Source: Mesorhizobium sp. (GTDB taxonomy: Bacteria > Pseudomonadota > Alphaproteobacteria > Rhizobiales > Rhizobiaceae). From it: a DNA stretch of 46,058 nt. The DNA lies in the NCBI RefSeq assembly GCF_024710845.1, contig NZ_JANJTZ010000011.1, positions 1 through 46,058 of the forward strand. The letters run 5' to 3'. The notes beneath the pieces are model-generated. The model was not told where the DNA came from. It saw only the letters and a program-made list of their open reading frames with translations, and did no database searches. Below are positions 27,442 to 36,431 of the stretch, in pieces. Every line of letters starts with the position of its first letter. The first letter of the stretch is position 1. A program made the position numbers and the translations under genes.

Positions 27442-28698
27442 TTACGCCTTCTTCTTGTTGTAGAGATCGAAGGCCACCGCGCCGAGCAACACCAGGCCCT
27501 TGATGACCTGCTGCCAGTCGATGTTGATGCCCATGATGCCCATTCCGTTGTTCATCACGCCCATGATGAAGGCGCCGATGACCGCACCCGCCACCTCGCC
27601 GACGCCCCCCATGGCCGACGCCCCGCCGACGAAGACGGCGGCGATCACGTCGAGCTCCATGCCGGCGCCCGCCTTCGGCGTCGCCTGGTTGAGGCGGGCG
27701 GCGTAGATCAGGCCGGCAAGCCCCGCCAGCGCCCCCATGATGGAGAAGATGTAGAAGGTGAGCCGCTCAGTATTGATGCCGGAGAGTGCCGCAGCCTTGA
27801 TGTTTCCCCCCATCGCATAGATTCGGCGGCCGAAGGTCATGCGCTTGGTCAGGAAGACGAAGCCGGCGATTAGTACGCCCATGACGATCAGCACGTTGGG
27901 CAGGCCCTTGTACGATGCGAACTTGTACATCAGGAACAGGATGATGCCGGCCAAAACGACGTTCTTGGCGATGAAGAAGCCGAAAGGCTCGGCCTCATAG
28001 CCGTGGCTCTCGCGGTCGCGGCGGCTCTTCAGCGCGAACCAGAGCATCAGCGCCACGATCAGGATGCCGATAATCATGGTGGTCGCATGCAACACGATGC
28101 CCGTGCCTTGCGTCGGGTTGCCGGCCGCGTTGGGCGTTGGCGCGACGATCGTCCAGGGACCGATGAAATCGGGGATGAATCCGGCCGAGAGCATCTGGAA
28201 CTCGGTCGGGAAGGGGCCGAGCGAGCGGCCGCCGAGCAGCCACAGGAGCAGGCCCTTGAACACCAGCATGCCGGCGAGCGTGACGATGAAGGAGGGGATC
28301 TTCATGTAGGCGACGAAATAGCCCTGTGCGCCGCCGATCACGGCGCCAAGCGCAATGCAGATCGCCGCCGCAAGGAACGGATTGAAGCCGTAGTCGACCA
28401 TCAGCACGGCCGCGGCCGCGCCGACGAAGCCGGCGACCGCGCCGACGGAGAGGTCGATGTGGCCGGCGACGATGACCAGCAGCATGCCGAGCGCCATGAC
28501 GACGATATAGGAGTTCTGCAGCACCAGGTTGGTCAGGTTGACCGGCTTGAACAGGATGCCGCTGGTGGTGAACTGGAAGAACAGCATGATCGCGATCAGT
28601 GCGATGATCAGGCCGTATTCGCGCAGGTTCGACTTGATCGCGTCCTGCGCCGAGGCCTTGGCGGGGCTGCCGGCGGGTGCGGCGGTTTCCGTGCTCAT
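27442..28698 (-). CDS. gguB: Sugar ABC transporter permease (GguB)
   Basis: A 418-residue integral membrane permease of the ribose/xylose (CUT2) class. Ten or so hydrophobic segments are seen; the typical core is [19 protein letters not shown] followed by [19 protein letters not shown], and later [33 protein letters not shown]. The C-terminus ends KKKA. It moves monosaccharides across the inner membrane with GguA and ChvE. Its ATG overlaps the gguA stop by four bases (ATGA), so translation is coupled. Confidence 0.92.
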   Translation of the reverse strand: MSTETAAPAGSPAKASAQDAIKSNLREYGLIIALIAIMLFFQFTTSGILFKPVNLTNLVLQNSYIVVMALGMLLVIVAGHIDLSVGAVAGFVGAAAAVLMVDYGFNPFLAAAICIALGAVIGGAQGYFVAYMKIPSFIVTLAGMLVFKGLLLWLLGGRSLGPFPTEFQMLSAGFIPDFIGPWTIVAPTPNAAGNPTQGTGIVLHATTMIIGILIVALMLWFALKSRRDRESHGYEAEPFGFFIAKNVVLAGIILFLMYKFASYKGLPNVLIVMGVLIAGFVFLTKRMTFGRRIYAMGGNIKAAALSGINTERLTFYIFSIMGALAGLAGLIYAARLNQATPKAGAGMELDVIAAVFVGGASAMGGVGEVAGAVIGAFIMGVMNNGMGIMGINIDWQQVIKGLVLLGAVAFDLYNKKKA

Positions 28699-30251
28699 GA
28701 CGCTGCCCTTTCCAATTGTTCCTCCCGGGCCTGGCCGCGCATGATCGCCCGCATGATCTTTTCCTGGCTCGCCTCGGCCGCAGGCATCTCGCCGACGATG
28801 CGGCCTTCGTTGAGCACGTAGATGCGGTCGCAGATGCCGAGTAGTTCCGGCATTTCCGACGAGATCACCAGCACGCCCTTGCCCTCAGCCGCGAGCTTGC
28901 CGATGATCGTATAGATTTCGTATTTCGCGCCGACATCGATGCCCCGCGTCGGCTCGTCGAGGATCAGCACGTCAGGGTTGGCGAAAAGCCATTTCGACAG
29001 CACGACCTTCTGCTGGTTGCCGCCCGAGAGGTTGCCGGCGATCTGGTAGACCGAGGACGAGCGGATGTTGGTCTTGCGGCGGTATTCGTTCGCCACCTTG
29101 AGCTCGCCCATGTCGTCGATCACGCCGGCCTTCGACGAGACGGCCGGCAGGTTGGCGATCGTGACATTGTGCTTGATGTGGTCGATCAGGTTGAGGCCGT
29201 AGACCTTGCGGTCCTCGGTGGCATAGGCGAGGCCGGCTTCCACCGCCTTGTTGACGGTGGAGGTGTCCGCCTTCTTGCCGTGCAGGAAGACCTCGCCGGT
29301 GATGTTCACGCCCCAGGACCGGCCGAACACGCTCATGGCGAATTCGGTGCGGCCGGCGCCCATCAGCCCGGCAATGCCGACGACCTCGCCTTTCTTGACG
29401 TGTAGGTCGACGTTCCTGATCACCTGACGCTCCGGGTGGAGCGGGTGGTAGACCGACCAGTTCTTCACCTCGAAGATCGTCTCGCCGATCCTTGGGTCGC
29501 GCGGCGGATAGCGGTTCTCCAGCGCGCGGCCGACCATCGAGGTGACGATGCGGTCCTCGGTGACGTCGGCCTTGTCCATCGTCTCGATCGTCTGGCCGTC
29601 GCGGATGACCGTGATCCGGTCGGCGACGCGTTTGATCTCGTTCAGCTTGTGCGAGATCATGATCGAGGTCATGCCCTGCGCCTTGAACTCGAGCAGGAGG
29701 TCGAGAAGCGCCTGGCTGTCCTTTTCCGAGAGGGAAGCCGTCGGCTCGTCGAGGATCAGGAGCTTCACATCCTTGGCCAGCGCCTTGGCAATCTCGACCA
29801 GCTGCTGCTTGCCGGTGCCGATATTGGTGATCAGCGTGTCGGGATCCTCGCGCAGTCCGACCTTGCGCAGCAGTTCGGCCGCGCGGCGGCGCACCTTGTT
29901 CCAGTCGATGATGCCCGCGGTCGCCTGCTCGTTGCCGAGGAACATGTTCTCGGCGATCGACAGCATGGGCACCAGAGCGAGTTCCTGGTGGATGATGACG
30001 ATGCCCAGCTTCTCCGAGTCATGGATGCCGGTGAAACGGCATTCCTTGCCTTCGAAATGGATATCGCCCGAATAGCTGCCGATGGGATAGACGCCGGACA
30101 GCACCTTCATGAGGGTCGACTTGCCGGCGCCGTTCTCGCCGCAGATCGCGTGAATGTCGCCGCGCCGCACCTGTAGACTGACATTCTCCAGCGCCTTCAC
30201 GCCGGGAAACGTCTTGGTGATGTTGCGCATCTCGAGGATGATGTCGTCCAA
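28695..30251 (-). CDS. gguA: Sugar ABC transporter ATP-binding protein (GguA)
   Basis: A 518-residue double ATPase of the CUT2 type. The first half has Walker [10 protein letters not shown], a signature replaced by [15 protein letters not shown], and Walker [14 protein letters not shown]. The second half has a degenerate Walker A (GLMGAGRTE, lysine lost) but an intact [15 protein letters not shown] and [20 protein letters not shown], the asymmetry usual for this class. The start is TTG at 30251, supported by GGAGGGAACAGG. It lies downstream of chvE, separated by a 161-bp palindromic element. Confidence 0.94.
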   Translation of the reverse strand: MDDIILEMRNITKTFPGVKALENVSLQVRRGDIHAICGENGAGKSTLMKVLSGVYPIGSYSGDIHFEGKECRFTGIHDSEKLGIVIIHQELALVPMLSIAENMFLGNEQATAGIIDWNKVRRRAAELLRKVGLREDPDTLITNIGTGKQQLVEIAKALAKDVKLLILDEPTASLSEKDSQALLDLLLEFKAQGMTSIMISHKLNEIKRVADRITVIRDGQTIETMDKADVTEDRIVTSMVGRALENRYPPRDPRIGETIFEVKNWSVYHPLHPERQVIRNVDLHVKKGEVVGIAGLMGAGRTEFAMSVFGRSWGVNITGEVFLHGKKADTSTVNKAVEAGLAYATEDRKVYGLNLIDHIKHNVTIANLPAVSSKAGVIDDMGELKVANEYRRKTNIRSSSVYQIAGNLSGGNQQKVVLSKWLFANPDVLILDEPTRGIDVGAKYEIYTIIGKLAAEGKGVLVISSEMPELLGICDRIYVLNEGRIVGEMPAAEASQEKIMRAIMRGQAREEQLERAAS

Positions 30252-30276
30252 CGTCCTGTTCCCTCCGAGCTGCCTT

Positions 30277-30400
30277 CTTCTCCCCGTTCACGGGGAGAAG
30301 ATGCCGGCAGGCAGATGAGGGGCGGGGCAAAACCTCGCGGGTTCGGCCAGCCCCTCATCCGTCACTTCGTGACACCTTCTCCCCGCGAGCGGGGAGAAGG
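30277..30400. repeat. RIME-like palindromic mosaic between chvE and gguA
   Basis: The block has three nested or adjacent perfect stems: CTTCTCCCCG-TTCA-CGGGGAGAAG (30277-30300), ATGAGGGGC (30315-30323) with GCCCCTCAT (30350-30358), and CCTTCTCCCCG-CGAG-CGGGGAGAAGG (30375-30400), plus GTCAC-TTC-GTGAC (30361-30373). Such CTTCTCCCCG/CCCCTCATCCG mosaics are known from rhizobial intergenic regions (RIME type). In the transcript they would form strong hairpins just after the chvE stop, a place where repeats in other sugar operons protect the message of the binding protein. That role is inferred here. Confidence 0.8.
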
Positions 30401-30412
30401 AGAGGCGCCAGC

Positions 30413-31480
30413 TTACTTCAGCTCTTCGGCCTTGACATAGCCGGAGTCGACCACGACGGCCTGGTAGTTGGACTTGTCCACCGAGACCGGCACGAGCAGG
30501 TAGGACGGAACCACCTTGACGCCGTTGTTGTAGGTCTTCTCGTCGTTGATCTCGGGCTTGCCGCCGGAGAGCGCCGCGTCGACGAGCTTGGCGGTGACCT
30601 TCGCCAGTTCGCGCGTATCCTTGAACACGGTCGAATACTGCTCGCCGGCGATGATCGCTTTGATCGAAGGCGTTTCGGCGTCCTGCCCGGAGATGATCGG
30701 CCAGGGCTGGTCGGCGGTGCCATAGCCAACGCCGCGCAGCGACGAGATGATGCCGCGGGACAGGCCGTCGTAGGGAGCGAGAACCGCATCGACGCGCGAG
30801 CCGTCGGAGTAGTGGGCCGACAGAAGGTTGTCCATGCGGGCTTGCGCTACCGCGCCGTCCCAGCGCAGCGTGCCGACCTTTTCCATGCCCATCTGGCCCG
30901 ACTTGACGACGAGGACGCCCTTGTCGATCAGCGGCTGCAGCACGCTCATCGCGCCGTCGTAGAAGAAGAAGGCGTTGTTGTCGTCGGGCGAGCCGCCGAA
31001 CAGCTCGATGTTGAACGGCCCCTGCTTCTCCGGATAGCCGAGCCCCTTGAGGATCGATTCCGCCTGCAGCACGCCGACCTTGAAGTTGTCGAAGGTGGTG
31101 TAATAGTCGACATTGGCGCTGTCGCGGATGAGGCGGTCATAGGCGACGACCTTGGTGCCCTTGTCAGCAGCCTGCTGGAGGACGGCCGACAGCGTCGTTC
31201 CGTCGATCGAGGCGATGATCAGCGCCTTGGCATCCTTCGTCACCATGTTCTCGATCTGGGCGAGCTGGTTGGGGATGTCGTCCTCTGCATATTGCAGGTC
31301 GACGGTGTAGCCCATGCCTTCGAGGGCGGTTTTCAGGCTGTCGCCGTCGCTGATCCAGCGCAGCGAGGATTTGGTCGGCATGGCGATGCCGACGAGGCCC
31401 TTGTCCTGGGCGAAGGCCTGCGGGGCCATCGCCAGCAGGCTGACGGCCGCGGCCGTCACGATTGTCTTCAGGAATTTCAC
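30413..31480 (-). CDS. chvE: Multiple-sugar-binding periplasmic protein ChvE
   Basis: A 355-residue periplasmic binding protein with a signal peptide (cleavage after AFA, residue 24). The mature start [18 protein letters not shown], then [54 protein letters not shown] and [17 protein letters not shown] match ChvE of Agrobacterium very closely as far as I recall it. ChvE binds galactose, arabinose and related sugars for uptake and, in Agrobacterium, for virulence sensing with VirA. No virA is visible here. The start is GTG with GGGAGGAACGAC before it. It leads the chvE-gguABC operon and is divergent from gbpR. Confidence 0.95.
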   Translation of the reverse strand: MKFLKTIVTAAAVSLLAMAPQAFAQDKGLVGIAMPTKSSLRWISDGDSLKTALEGMGYTVDLQYAEDDIPNQLAQIENMVTKDAKALIIASIDGTTLSAVLQQAADKGTKVVAYDRLIRDSANVDYYTTFDNFKVGVLQAESILKGLGYPEKQGPFNIELFGGSPDDNNAFFFYDGAMSVLQPLIDKGVLVVKSGQMGMEKVGTLRWDGAVAQARMDNLLSAHYSDGSRVDAVLAPYDGLSRGIISSLRGVGYGTADQPWPIISGQDAETPSIKAIIAGEQYSTVFKDTRELAKVTAKLVDAALSGGKPEINDEKTYNNGVKVVPSYLLVPVSVDKSNYQAVVVDSGYVKAEELK

Positions 31481-31680
31481 GTCGTTCCTCCCTTTGGGTG
31501 GTGTGATGGACTGCCGCGCAGATATTGCATCGGGTTCCGGACGGCAGGGTAAAATGGGACGCGGCGCGTGCCGCTTCGGCGGGGCGCGGCCTGAAGCTCC
31601 TCCCGTCGCCCGGCGTCTCTTCTTGCTGTCTGATCGCCGGGACCGCGCTGGGTGACGAAACTGTCGGCGAAAGCTATAAC

Positions 31681-31686
31681 TGTCAA
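31681..31686 (-). promoter_or_regulatory. Predicted -35 element of chvE
   Basis: The minus strand carries TTGACA, a consensus -35. The expected -10 position 17 bases further (31663-31658) is CAGTTT, a poor match, as is common for promoters that depend on an activator. The GGTATAC repeat lies about 32 bases upstream. The distance to the chvE GTG is about 200 bases, so a long leader is implied. Confidence 0.45.
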
Positions 31687-31704
31687 ATGCAAAGACAGGC
31701 GATT

Positions 31705-31726
31705 GGTATACAGAAGCAGGTATACC
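31705..31726. promoter_or_regulatory. Putative GbpR (LysR-type) operator between chvE and gbpR
   Basis: GGTATAC (31705-31711) and GGTATACC (31719-31726) lie 14 bases apart; because GTATAC is itself palindromic, the pair reads as GGTAT-N12-ATACC in both directions. Its centre is about 32 bases upstream of the centre of the chvE -35, that is near -65, where LysR-type proteins usually bind their recognition site. It is also 22 bases before the gbpR start, suited to autorepression. The sequence is seen; binding is inferred. Confidence 0.55.
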
Positions 31727-31747
31727 GCTGGATCAGGGGAGGGGATT

Positions 31748-32734
31748 TTGGCTGATCGGCAGGGATGGACCAATCCAGCCTGGGGAGGCGAGCGCGACGG
31801 AGACGGCGAGGCGCTGGCGCGGGGCGGGCTGAAGGTCGGCCACCTGCGCATGGTGGCCGCCCTCGACGAACACGGGCAGGTGAGCGCGGCCGCCTCCGTG
31901 CTCAACATCTCCCAGCCCGCCGCCTCCAGGATGATCGCCGAGATCGAAGCGATCGTCGGCGCACCGATCTGCGAGCGGCTGCCGCGCGGCGTGGCGCTGA
32001 CGCCCTACGGCAAGGCGCTGGCCCGGCGCGCGAGATCGGTGCTGCTCGAATTGCGCGAAGTCGACCGCGAGATCTCCGACCTGCGCAGCGGCAAGGGCGG
32101 CTCGGTCTATCTCGGCGCGGTGACGGCGCCGGCCATCGACCTCGTCATCCCGGCCATCAAGATCGTCCGCGAAACCTATCCGAAGGTCGAGATCAACATG
32201 CAGGTCGAGACCAGTGCGGTGCTGGCCAAGGAACTGCTCGCCTCGCGCCACGACTTCATCGTCGCGCGTATCCCCGACGATCTCAATCCGCGCCTGTTCG
32301 AGGCGCGCGTGATCGGCGTCGAAAAGGCCTGCCTCATCGTGCGGCGCGGGCACCCGCTGCTGGGCCAGGGCGCGGTGCGCCTCGACGCGCTGCACAGTTT
32401 CGACTGGGTGCTCCAGCCCGGCGGATCGCTGTTGCGGCGCACGCTCGAGGGAATTTTTGTGTCGCACGGCGCGCCGCTGCCCGACCGCGTGCTCAACACG
32501 TCGTCGCTGCTGCTGACGCTGGTGATGGTGGCGCAATCCGACGCGATCGCCGCCGTGTCGATCGAGGTCGCAAACTTCCTGCGGGGCAGGGGTGACCTCG
32601 ACGGATCGGTCGAGATCCTTCCGACCGATTTCGAGATCGTCGTCCAGCCCTACAGCCTGATCACGGTCCGCAACCGCTCGCTCTCGCCGGCGGCGCAGAT
32701 CCTCTACGACCAGATCCGGAACCAGATCCGGTAA
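31748..32734 (+). CDS. gbpR: LysR-family regulator of chvE (GbpR-like)
   Basis: A 328-residue LysR-type protein. The winged helix-turn-helix (residues about 35-95) reads LRMVAALDEHGQVSAAASVL and ISQPAASRMIAEIEAIVG; the rest is the periplasmic-binding-like effector domain. In Agrobacterium GbpR is the LysR activator divergent from chvE that responds to sugars; position and family agree here. The start is taken as TTG at 31748 because AGGGGAGGGG ends three to seven bases before it and because residues upstream look non-coding. Start choice is less certain than identity. Confidence 0.85.
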   Translation: MADRQGWTNPAWGGERDGDGEALARGGLKVGHLRMVAALDEHGQVSAAASVLNISQPAASRMIAEIEAIVGAPICERLPRGVALTPYGKALARRARSVLLELREVDREISDLRSGKGGSVYLGAVTAPAIDLVIPAIKIVRETYPKVEINMQVETSAVLAKELLASRHDFIVARIPDDLNPRLFEARVIGVEKACLIVRRGHPLLGQGAVRLDALHSFDWVLQPGGSLLRRTLEGIFVSHGAPLPDRVLNTSSLLLTLVMVAQSDAIAAVSIEVANFLRGRGDLDGSVEILPTDFEIVVQPYSLITVRNRSLSPAAQILYDQIRNQIR

Positions 32735-32775
32735 CGAACATTCGTCGCCGCTCCGAAACGCGCAACAAACGAAAG

Positions 32776-32813
32776 GATTCCGAAACAGACGCGTTACAAA
32801 GAAGTTAACGCGT
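32776..32813. promoter_or_regulatory. Upstream motif block: GATTCCGAAACA and ACGCGTTA inverted repeat
   Basis: GATTCCGAAACA (32776-32787) is followed by a perfect inverted repeat, ACGCGTTA (32789-32796) and TAACGCGT (32806-32813), nine bases apart. Inside it TTAC-N7-TTAAC (32794-32809) is one base from the CtrA consensus TTAA-N7-TTAAC. The GATTYCGAAACA motif recurs at 37552-37563 upstream of the L,D-transpeptidase gene, at nearly the same distance from the start codon. These are sequence facts; the binding proteins are unknown. Confidence 0.5.
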
Positions 32814-32888
32814 CGGCACCACGACGATACGGCCTATCCCTAGAACTGGCGTCATCAGGGAACAAATCCAAACGAAAGGCCGCCCGCC

Positions 32889-33257
32889 ATGTCCGCTCTC
32901 ACCGCCCCCGCTGCCCGCCGCTCCGCATTCGCCGGGCTTCCCCGCATCGCCGTGCGCACCCGCACCTCGGAAAACCAGATGGCCATGTTTTCCGTGATTT
33001 CGGTCGGCGCGATCGCTTTCATGATGTTGTTGCCGTCGCCGCGCGCCGCCTTCGGTGCGGTCGAACCCGAGGCGCCGGCCATCGAGATCGCCGTGACGAC
33101 CGAAAAGGCGCCGCGGCTCGTGGTCCGCAGCGAGACCGACGAGGCCTGTGCCGGCCAGGTGTGGGCGTCCGAATCGCTCGACTGCATTCTGGCGATCGCC
33201 AAGGACAACGGGCTGAAGCGCAACATCCGCCTGGCCGACGCAACGATCCGACACTGA
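32889..33257 (+). CDS. Small membrane-anchored or secreted protein of unknown function
   Basis: A 122-residue protein with an unusual long basic N-terminus (about 30 residues rich in Arg, Ala and Thr) before a hydrophobic segment at residues 31-50, then an exported-looking polar tail with two cysteines (C87 and C99) that could pair in the periplasm. This fits a single-pass anchored or late-cleaved secreted protein. No family is recognised. AACGAAAGGCCGCCCGCC precedes the ATG. The gene for another small protein follows after 23 bp. Confidence 0.75.
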   Translation: MSALTAPAARRSAFAGLPRIAVRTRTSENQMAMFSVISVGAIAFMMLLPSPRAAFGAVEPEAPAIEIAVTTEKAPRLVVRSETDEACAGQVWASESLDCILAIAKDNGLKRNIRLADATIRH

Positions 33258-33280
33258 ACCGACTTCGACAGGAGACGAGC

Positions 33281-33466
33281 ATGCACATCGCCCGCCGCCA
33301 TATTTCCTATCGCGACTACGCCTGCGCCAGGCATTTTTCGGAAGAACAGGTCTGGCTCCGGCTTCGGACGAGGGATTGGGATTTCTTCGTCGCAAACGAA
33401 GTGGAAGCGTTCGCGGTGATTGCGCGGCACGACGTCCTCGACGTCGAGGCGATGACGGTAAATTGA
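33281..33466 (+). CDS. Small hypothetical protein
   Basis: A 61-residue soluble protein, MHIARRHISYRDYACARHFSEE at the start, rich in His, Arg and aromatic residues, with no signal peptide. GGAG at 33271-33274 lies seven bases before the ATG, which supports translation. An in-frame extension upstream would run into the preceding gene. It ends eight bases before the stop of the converging histidine kinase. Function unknown. Confidence 0.65.
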   Translation: MHIARRHISYRDYACARHFSEEQVWLRLRTRDWDFFVANEVEAFAVIARHDVLDVEAMTVN

Positions 33467-33474
33467 GCCAGGGC

Positions 33475-35511
33475 TTAGTTCTGCTGCGTGCGGATCTGGT
33501 CGGTCACGGCGGCCAGCGCGCCGCGCACGTCGAGCGTGGAGAAGGGCTTCTCCAGGAGGAGGGGCCTGAGCTTCGGCGGGATCTCCTCGAATTCGGCGCG
33601 GGCGCCGAGGCTGTCGCCCGTCACGAGAACGAAGCGGGTGGCCAGATGCGGCCGCTTCAGCGTGAGCTCGCGGTAGATATCGAGCCCGCTCGCGCCGGGC
33701 ATGCGCAGATCCGAGAAGACGATGTCGATTTCCATGTCGAGGCTGTCGATCCCATCGCGCGCTTCGGCCCATCCGGTATGAATGACGGACTTGATCCCCA
33801 TCAGCTCGAGAATGTCGGACAGCGAGCCGGCCACGTCCGGCTCGTCGTCGATGATCAGCGCGGTACGAATGCTGGTGGAGTAGGGCGCAGCGCCTGCGAT
33901 CTCGCCGAGCGAACGGGCGACCATCGGAAGCTCGACGACGAAGCGGGCGCCTCCGGTATCGCTCTCCTCGTACCAGACCTTGCCGTTGTGGCGTTCGACG
34001 ATCGACTTGGAGATCGACAGTCCGATACCGGTGCCGACGCCCACCGGCTTGGTGGTGAAATAGGATTCGAAGATCCGGTCGCGGATGTCCTTCGGGATGC
34101 CCGGCCCGTTGTCCTCGATCGAGAAGCGGGCGAGGCCGGAGGGCGTGCGTTCCGAGCGAACCTTGATGCGCCGTTCACCGGAGACGGAGGCGAGCGCATG
34201 CTGACTGTTGACGAGGAAGTTGGCCGCGACCTGGGTGAGGTGATCGGCGTCACCCAGGACCGGCAGGTCGGTCGGCGACAGAAGTGTCTCGATGACGATG
34301 CCGGACGAGCGGGCGCCGTACGCGCTGATCTCGAGCGCCGAGCGGATAACCTGATTGAGGTCTGTTTCGGACTGAGAGGTCGGATGCAGCCGGACCATGC
34401 CAAGGAAGCTCTTGACGATACGGCCGCACCGTTCCGCCGCTGCGCGCACCTTTTCGGCGCGCGTCTTTGTGGCGGCGTCCGGCGCGAATTCGTGCAGCAG
34501 CGTGGATTGCGCCACGACCACGGCGAGCGGGTTGTTCAACTCGTGCGAGACGCCGGCAAGCAGCGAGCCCATCGCCGCCATCTTCTCGTTCTGGTGCAGC
34601 CGGTCGCGCTGGCGGTTGATCTCCTCTTCGGCGCGCCGCCGCTCGCGCAGGTCGCGCACCGCGCCGATGAACAGCTTGCGGCCGGCGGCGTTGACCTCGG
34701 AAATGGTCAGCTCGACGGGGAAGATCTCGCCCTTGGCGTTCGTCCCGTTCATCTCGAAGCGCTTGCCGATCATGCGGCCGGCCTCGCTCTCCAGATAAGA
34801 ACGCAGGCCGTTGACCAGCATCGGGCGGTAGTCGAGCGGAACCAGCGTGCTGACGATCGAGCGCCCCAGCACCTCGTGCTTCTTCCAGCCGAACATGCGC
34901 TCGGCAGCCGGGTTGAACTCGATGATGCCACCGCTTTCGTCGATGATCACCATGCCGTCCAGCGCCGCATTGAGCATCGTGGTGCGGAAGGTCTCGGCGA
35001 TATGCGCCTCGGTCTGCGAACGTTCGATGGCGTCGCCGACGATCAGCGCCACCATGGAGAGCGCCGAATGCTCTTCGTCCGACCAGTCGCGCTCGGTCAT
35101 GCAGTCGTTGACCGCAAGCGTTCCCCAGACATAGCCGTGCGCGAAGACCGGGTAGGACATGAAGGATTTGATCCGCTGGCGCTCGAAGTCCTCGCGCAGG
35201 AAGCCGGTCAGTTCGCGGGCGTGGCCGGCAAAGACCGTACCGCGCCGGGCATCCTCGGACAGCGTCTGGAGAAGCGCGTCCGATTCGATCATCGACTGGC
35301 CGATCGTCGTCGGGCGGCCCTCGGGACCGAGCACGGTGCGGTCCACCCAGTAGGAGACGATGGTCTGGGAGAAGCCCTGTCCCGAGATGTCGCGCATGCG
35401 GAACAGCACCGAGCGGTGACAGCGGAACGCCATGCCGATGATGGCGAGAACGTCGTCGATCTCCTGCTGCCAGTCGCTTGCCTGGCGCATCCGGCGCATG
35501 AGATCGGCCAC
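33475..35511 (-). CDS. Hybrid sensor histidine kinase (GAF-PAS-HisKA-HATPase-REC)
   Basis: At least 678 residues without membrane segments. In order: a GAF-like domain (about 15-165), a PAS domain (about 170-290, with PAAERMFGWKKHEVLGRS), HisKA with phosphorylated H323 (GVSHELNNPL), ATP-binding N, G1 and G2 boxes (NFLVNSQHAL, DNGPGIP, GTGIGLSIS), and a C-terminal receiver with D555-D556, acceptor D601 and K655. It is a cytoplasmic sensor. The GTG at 35511 has no ribosome-binding site; the frame continues upstream with protein-like sequence (LDDISRFRQDF) to a CTG at 35589 preceded by AGGGG, so the true start may be there. It follows the regulator gene directly. Confidence 0.9.
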   Translation of the reverse strand: MADLMRRMRQASDWQQEIDDVLAIIGMAFRCHRSVLFRMRDISGQGFSQTIVSYWVDRTVLGPEGRPTTIGQSMIESDALLQTLSEDARRGTVFAGHARELTGFLREDFERQRIKSFMSYPVFAHGYVWGTLAVNDCMTERDWSDEEHSALSMVALIVGDAIERSQTEAHIAETFRTTMLNAALDGMVIIDESGGIIEFNPAAERMFGWKKHEVLGRSIVSTLVPLDYRPMLVNGLRSYLESEAGRMIGKRFEMNGTNAKGEIFPVELTISEVNAAGRKLFIGAVRDLRERRRAEEEINRQRDRLHQNEKMAAMGSLLAGVSHELNNPLAVVVAQSTLLHEFAPDAATKTRAEKVRAAAERCGRIVKSFLGMVRLHPTSQSETDLNQVIRSALEISAYGARSSGIVIETLLSPTDLPVLGDADHLTQVAANFLVNSQHALASVSGERRIKVRSERTPSGLARFSIEDNGPGIPKDIRDRIFESYFTTKPVGVGTGIGLSISKSIVERHNGKVWYEESDTGGARFVVELPMVARSLGEIAGAAPYSTSIRTALIIDDEPDVAGSLSDILELMGIKSVIHTGWAEARDGIDSLDMEIDIVFSDLRMPGASGLDIYRELTLKRPHLATRFVLVTGDSLGARAEFEEIPPKLRPLLLEKPFSTLDVRGALAAVTDQIRTQQN

Positions 35512-35601
35512 GACGACGGTCAGGCCGCGCGACTGGAAATCCTGCCGGAAGCGAGAGATGTCGTCGAGGACGGCCAGGGTCGGTTCCAGGGTGCAGCCCC
35601 T

Positions 35602-36390
35602 CTATGCGGTCTTCTGGCCCGAGTCGGACAGGGAGAAGATGTAGCCTTCGCCGCGCACCGTGCGCAGGAAGCGCGGGTTGGAAGGGTCGTGCTCGATCTT
35701 CTTGCGCAGCCGCATGATGCGGATGTCGAGCGCGCGCGAATCGTCCGCCTCGTCGGCCAGTCCGATCGCCTCGGCGATCGCCGAACGACTGAGCAGGCGG
35801 TTGGCGCGGGTCAGGAAGACCTCGAGCACGTCGAATTCGCTCTTGGCCATCTCCACCATGGCCCCGCCAGGGCCGGTGACCATGCGTCCGTCGAGGTCGG
35901 CGGAGAAGCCGCCGAACGTCACCACGCGGCGCGCCGGACGCACCGGGCCGTCGTCGTCGGACACGGTTCCTGTCGGCTGCGGCACGCGGCGCAGCACCGA
36001 ACGCACCCGGGCAAGCAGTTCACGCAATTCGTATGGCTTCACGATGTAGTCGTCGGCGCCCAGTTCCAGGCCGACGATGCGGTCGATCGACGTGCCGGAG
36101 GCGGTGGCGAAAATGATGCCGACGGGCATTTTGGAGCGCAGCCATCGGCCGAGCGACAGGCCGTCTTCGCCCGGCATCGAAATGTCGAGGATGGCGAGGT
36201 TGAAAGTCTGCTCGCGGGCGATCTCGCGCATGGCTGCGGCATCGCCGGCCACCGTTACATCGTATCCGCTCGCCTGCAGATACTCCGCGACCGCATCGCG
36301 AAGATCCGGTTCGTCGTCCACGACAACGATTCTCGATCGCACGGCGCTATCTTCCCTGCTGGTTCCGACAAGCAGATTGGGTGTAAACAT
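35602..36390 (-). CDS. OmpR-family response regulator (canonical receiver)
   Basis: A 262-residue protein. After a short extension the receiver starts IVVVDDEPDLRDAV, with the acidic pair, the acceptor in LAILDISMPGEDG, the switch threonine in ATASG, and the lysine in YIVKPYE. The C-terminal winged helix has EMAKSEFDVLEVF and the RALDIRIMRLRKKIEHD recognition helix, ending RTVRGEGYIFSL. It is therefore a phosphorylatable DNA-binding regulator, likely paired with the kinase that follows on the same strand. The start at 36390 is the first good ATG; a GTG giving about 245 residues, starting at VRSRIVVVDD, is an alternative. It is divergent from an atypical paralogue 41 bp away. Confidence 0.92.
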   Translation of the reverse strand: MFTPNLLVGTSREDSAVRSRIVVVDDEPDLRDAVAEYLQASGYDVTVAGDAAAMREIAREQTFNLAILDISMPGEDGLSLGRWLRSKMPVGIIFATASGTSIDRIVGLELGADDYIVKPYELRELLARVRSVLRRVPQPTGTVSDDDGPVRPARRVVTFGGFSADLDGRMVTGPGGAMVEMAKSEFDVLEVFLTRANRLLSRSAIAEAIGLADEADDSRALDIRIMRLRKKIEHDPSNPRFLRTVRGEGYIFSLSDSGQKTA

Positions 36391-36431
36391 GATGCCCGAG
36401 TCTCTCTTTATCTCTTTTTTCTGGAACGTCC

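Noticed and set aside
25042-27873. A 943-codon open frame on the plus strand across the MFS gene and gguC
   Set aside because: It mixes an out-of-frame copy of the MFS gene with the reverse of gguC and has no recognisable domain.
30413-31480. chvE as part of a virulence region
   Set aside because: No virA, virG or vir box is present in the window; the operon fits ordinary sugar uptake found across rhizobia.
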